DNA from: a sulfur-oxidizing endosymbiont of Gigantopelta aegis
Lineage (GTDB): Bacteria; Pseudomonadota; Gammaproteobacteria; GRL18
Assembly: GCF_016097415.1 (NCBI RefSeq)
Contig: NZ_JAEHGE010000001.1
Span: 2,467,157-2,531,156 of the forward strand
Direction: 5' to 3'
DNA length: 64,000 bases
In this document: positions 60,849 through 64,000 of the stretch, piece by piece
Numbering within the stretch: position 1 is the stretch's first letter
Layout of the letters: every line of letters starts with the position of its first letter
Translations under genes and position numbers: made by a program
The notes under the pieces: generated by a model
What the model was told of the DNA's origin: nothing
The model's input: the letters and a program-made list of their open reading frames with translations, nothing else
Databases searched by the model: none

Positions 60849-62579
60849 GGGGATGCCACTAGCGCCAGAAGGTGAATTGGTTTTCATTATCTTGGCTAAG
60901 GTGGGTGCGATATCAATGGGCTGTATTTTTCTATTGATTCGCTGTGCGGTTATTTTCCCACCGGCAAAAATAACCGGAACAAAGGTGTCATAGTTCCATG
61001 GACCGCCATGATTAGCTGCCACGTGTTCATTATCGAAATCATTAATAAAGTATTGAGGCTGAAAAATGATTAAAATATCACCGGAACGTTTTTTGTGATA
61101 ATTGCGCAAGGCTGCACGATGTAGAAACGTGTCAGGTAATTCGTTAGTGCTTAAGGCGTTGCTGGAAATAGCTAAGGCAACACCTTTAATGCCCATTAAT
61201 TCATTGGCAATGGCGGTTTCGACTTCACTTAAATTAAGCCCTTTTTGCTTGATGACTGCGTGATCAAGATATAGATAGGGAGGGAAAAATGATTTAATCA
61301 ACTTTTGGCCAATGCCAAAACGTTTTTTTAGGGCGGCAATGGCAGGTGCTTTATCCCATGTGTTAGGGGATACATAGTTTGATTCGATACCATAACTATT
61401 CCAGTGTGCTGGTGTTTCAGGTCCACCATGATCAGCGGATAGCACAATGAGTGTATTTTCTAAACCGATATGCTTGTCTACGTAGGCAAATAAATCTTTC
61501 AAAGTGCGATCCAAATGTAACATATTATCTTCTGCCTCGCGGCTGGATGGGCCGAAAATATGGCCTATATAATCAGTGGAAGAAAAACTAATAGCAAGAA
61601 AATCGGTAATGTCATCCTGGCCTAATTGTTCCTCTGCAATAATAGTTTTGGCAAAGTCCAGGGTTAATTCATCACCAGCCGGGCTAAAGGTTAGATAATT
61701 ATTAAAGTTTTTATGATCTGACTTGCCATAAGCATGAGGAAACGTGCGCCCAAAGCCAGCGAGATCGACTTCCCCGGCTTGGTTATCCTTATTAACATAA
61801 AGTTGAGGAGATTGTTTGTTGACTAGCTCCCAGCTTTTGCCGCTATAGGCATGCGGTTTTTGTTGCTGATTCCAGCTAATGACCCATTCTGGATATTGTA
61901 GGTAATAATAGGAGCTAGTAATAAATTCACCGGCACTTTTGGAAAACCAGAAGGCTTTACCATGATGACCCGCCAGCGTAACTGCCCCTCGATCTTTAAC
62001 AGAAACAGCAAATATCTTAGCCTTACCATTGCTGCTTAATGACAGTTCGTCACTGAATGTTGTCACCATGATATTGGCGGGTGAACGTCCGTCAGTGGAA
62101 GCCAAGGCTTGCGAGGCATCTACTTCAGTGCTTTTATCAATATCGGCATTTTTTGACAGGATATGATAGCGTGAGTCTTCAATGTTATAAGCCAACTTGC
62201 CTGTTTGTCGATCAAACCAGACGTTTGAAACCATGCCATGCTCTGCAGGATCAGCCCCAGTCGCTAAAGAGGTATGACCTACAACGGTTTCTGTATTGCT
62301 ATGGCCATAGTGAGCATTGTTATACCAAAGGCCATTGTTTTTTAGATAGCGAAATCCACCCTGTCCCATATTTTTCATGTATTTATCAGGTAAATCGCCA
62401 CGTAGTTGATCAACGGTGATTTGTAAAATCAGTTTAGGCTTTTTTGAGGGGGGGTTAGCGAATACGGTTGTAGTTAAACTGATAAGTGAAATAAAGCAGA
62501 ATATGCTAAGGACATTTAATAAAAATTGATGAGCAATGTTTTGCTTGTTTAATACTATAATGTTTTTTGAACTATCCAT
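60801..62579 (-). CDS. PafA-like alkaline phosphatase
   Basis: 592 aa with an N-terminal signal region (FLLNVLSIFCFISLISLTTT, then VFANPP). Alkaline phosphatase superfamily: VDQLRGDLPDKYM, the nucleophile region GHSNTETVVGHTSLATGADP (Thr), SSTDYIGHIFGPSSREAEDN, VLSADHGGPETPAHW and NHGGPWNYDTFVPVIFAGG (metal His and Asp). The Thr nucleophile and layout match PafA-type phosphate-monoester hydrolases. Periplasmic phosphate release. Intact. Confidence 0.88.
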   Translation of the reverse strand: MDSSKNIIVLNKQNIAHQFLLNVLSIFCFISLISLTTTVFANPPSKKPKLILQITVDQLRGDLPDKYMKNMGQGGFRYLKNNGLWYNNAHYGHSNTETVVGHTSLATGADPAEHGMVSNVWFDRQTGKLAYNIEDSRYHILSKNADIDKSTEVDASQALASTDGRSPANIMVTTFSDELSLSSNGKAKIFAVSVKDRGAVTLAGHHGKAFWFSKSAGEFITSSYYYLQYPEWVISWNQQQKPHAYSGKSWELVNKQSPQLYVNKDNQAGEVDLAGFGRTFPHAYGKSDHKNFNNYLTFSPAGDELTLDFAKTIIAEEQLGQDDITDFLAISFSSTDYIGHIFGPSSREAEDNMLHLDRTLKDLFAYVDKHIGLENTLIVLSADHGGPETPAHWNSYGIESNYVSPNTWDKAPAIAALKKRFGIGQKLIKSFFPPYLYLDHAVIKQKGLNLSEVETAIANELMGIKGVALAISSNALSTNELPDTFLHRAALRNYHKKRSGDILIIFQPQYFINDFDNEHVAANHGGPWNYDTFVPVIFAGGKITAQRINRKIQPIDIAPTLAKIMKTNSPSGASGIPLKEVILLQHIFSLLQ

Positions 62580-62685
62580 CAGCTTTGTTTTGACCTTAGT
62601 GATCCCTATAAGGTCAAAAATATAACATGGCCGGCAAATAAATTCTTGTTGTTTTAGTTCAATAATTTATCTTTTTAGATAATCA

Positions 62686-63816
62686 CTAAGACTCATGGGC
62701 ACAAAGCAAGGATTTATCGGTTTCCCCGCTTTGAGCCATTTTTTCTAGAAAACTTAATACTTTGAGGCTGGCATTTTCCATTTCTTCCAGTGAATTTAAG
62801 CCTGCAACAATATCATTGTCCATAAAATTATTAATTGCCTCAATACCGGCTTTATGGACAACAAGATGGGGCTGTTCAATGTCTGAATAACCGGGCAGTT
62901 TAGAAAAACATTGCTTGCCATCACCTTCATAATACCATTTACCTAATCGGCATAAGGTGTGATCGGAAAAATCACTGGCTGTTTTTTCGCTTCTACCCAT
63001 AAAGACTTTATAAATTTCAAACTTATAAACTAGGTGATCCAGTTTTGCTAGTTCGACAAAGCTTCTTAAGGCTGAGGCGGAAATAGTGCCTTCCATTTGT
63101 AATGATAAATCTAATAAGCTATGCATATTATTGGCAGCTTGATCACCTATCTGGCCAAAATTTTCAGAATCGTTGGTCACGCTTTCCATTTGTTTTTGCG
63201 CAATTTCAGTATCTGATTGAATGACATTAACCAAGGAAGCAATTTCATCAGTCGCAATGCTGGCTCTTTCTGCTAGGGAGCGTACTTCATCAGCAACGAC
63301 GGCGAAACCACGTCCTTGCTCACCCGCACGAGCTGCTTCAATGGCAGCATTGAGGGCTAATAAGTTGGTTTGTTCAGAGATATCGCGAATGACTTTTACA
63401 AAACCACCAATGTTATCAGCATGTTTATTCAGTCCATTGACAGCTTCAGAGTTCTTTTGTGTGTCGCCAGACATTTTGTGTAAGCTACTGGCTATATCGT
63501 TAATGTTGTCACGGGTGGTAACGGATACCTCAGCTGCTTTTATGGCGACACTTTTTTCTTCTTTTAGAGTGACAGCCATGGTATTGAGCGAGCTTTGAAA
63601 GGCACTTAAAGAACTTCCAAAACGTTGAAAGTTTTCATAAATTCCCTGTGATAAAACCTGCTGTTGTTGTCCATTTGTATGTTGTTGTTGCAGGGCTGCA
63701 TTTTCTTGCTTGACCGTATTTAACTCGTCTTCTAATTGTTGATGTTTGTTTTTTAGCTCAGAGAGTTCTTCCTGAGTTTGTAATAATAATTTTTTATTTT
63801 TAGATGAAGTAAACAT
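62686..63816 (-). CDS. soluble methyl-accepting protein with CZB zinc domain
   Basis: 376 aa, no membrane helices. An N-terminal Gln-rich coiled coil ([20 protein letters not shown]), a short signalling module with the hairpin tip [20 protein letters not shown] (about residues 147-166) and [20 protein letters not shown], then a CZB domain: [29 protein letters not shown] and [10 protein letters not shown] (His, Cys, His, His zinc set). CZB receptors sense zinc-linked oxidants and often act on diguanylate cyclases or flagellar arrays. No che genes nearby. Confidence 0.93.
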   Translation of the reverse strand: MFTSSKNKKLLLQTQEELSELKNKHQQLEDELNTVKQENAALQQQHTNGQQQQVLSQGIYENFQRFGSSLSAFQSSLNTMAVTLKEEKSVAIKAAEVSVTTRDNINDIASSLHKMSGDTQKNSEAVNGLNKHADNIGGFVKVIRDISEQTNLLALNAAIEAARAGEQGRGFAVVADEVRSLAERASIATDEIASLVNVIQSDTEIAQKQMESVTNDSENFGQIGDQAANNMHSLLDLSLQMEGTISASALRSFVELAKLDHLVYKFEIYKVFMGRSEKTASDFSDHTLCRLGKWYYEGDGKQCFSKLPGYSDIEQPHLVVHKAGIEAINNFMDNDIVAGLNSLEEMENASLKVLSFLEKMAQSGETDKSLLCAHES

Positions 63817-64000
63817 ATAAATTCCACTAAGTTACATTAACTTTATACGGTTAATCTTTAATTTTTCAGTATTATAGCCTGTAGTATTCGGACTACATAG
63901 TATTTATCGGCATTTAAAGTTATTACTTTAAAAATATTGCTTTTTGTATGATAAATACGCTTAACTTAAGCAAATAATAGCCGAATAAAATTTAAAGTAC

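Noticed and set aside
63817-64000. Gene at the right edge of the window
   Set aside because: AT-rich with no open frame of note; taken as the upstream region of the chemoreceptor gene.

Overview
The window looks like a low-GC gammaproteobacterial sulfur-oxidising chemolithoautotroph with a heavy insertion-sequence load, as seen in symbionts and other lineages with decaying genomes. The evidence is a set of reverse-direction dissimilatory sulfur genes (aprBA, qmoAB with hdrCB in place of qmoC), a form I RuBisCO gene with a divergent cbbR, a pyrophosphate-dependent phosphofructokinase next to a K+-independent proton-pumping pyrophosphatase, and gamma-type housekeeping genes (efpL, sbcDC, yfbR, adk). 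No species is claimed.

Layout. 1-7148 (minus): qmoA, qmoB, hdrC, hdrB electron-transfer operon, with an IS66 element inside the 3' end of qmoB. 7446-8773: broken IS4-type transposase. 9109-17616: MazG-like pyrophosphohydrolase, CBS protein, SlyD-like FKBP, a 121-aa unknown, pfp, hppA, aprB and aprA, an energy and sulfur block. 17774-24399: long RNA-like hairpin, S24 protein, HD-GYP, glycogen phosphorylase, TolC. 24484-27342: LEPR-XLL/DUF4347 surface protein cut by IS3-family copies. 27860-31492 (minus): type VI cargo module (vgrG, DUF4123 adaptor, truncated candidate effector). 31760-34935: adk, efpL, multihaem cytochrome c, radical SAM, tRNA-Val. 35146-41250: gene remnants, a secreted unknown, and a hipA-hipB locus cut by an IS3 element that itself carries another IS. 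41276-48189: membrane protein, nucleotidases, sbcDC. 48235-57082: truncated haemoglobin, small genes, acyl-CoA synthetase and a fadJ-like gene, all broken by IS elements. 57083-60848: RuBisCO cut by an IS3 fragment and cbbR cut by an IS66-like element. 60801-63816 (minus): PafA-like phosphatase and a CZB chemoreceptor.

How it fits together: AprBA oxidises sulfite to APS, and QmoAB-HdrCB would pass electrons between AprBA and the quinone pool. PPi made in biosynthesis can be used by Pfp or by HppA for proton pumping. RuBisCO with CbbR fixes carbon, and glycogen phosphorylase mobilises stored carbon.

Two kinds of damage are superimposed. Clean IS insertions with target duplications break qmoB, cbbR, hipA, the LEPR gene and a small ORF. 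Separately, one-base changes, nearly all losses in short homopolymers, break aprA, qmoA, cbbL, cbbR, the acyl-CoA synthetase, the fadJ-like gene and most transposases. The second pattern is so uniform that residual sequencing or assembly error must be excluded before calling these pseudogenes.
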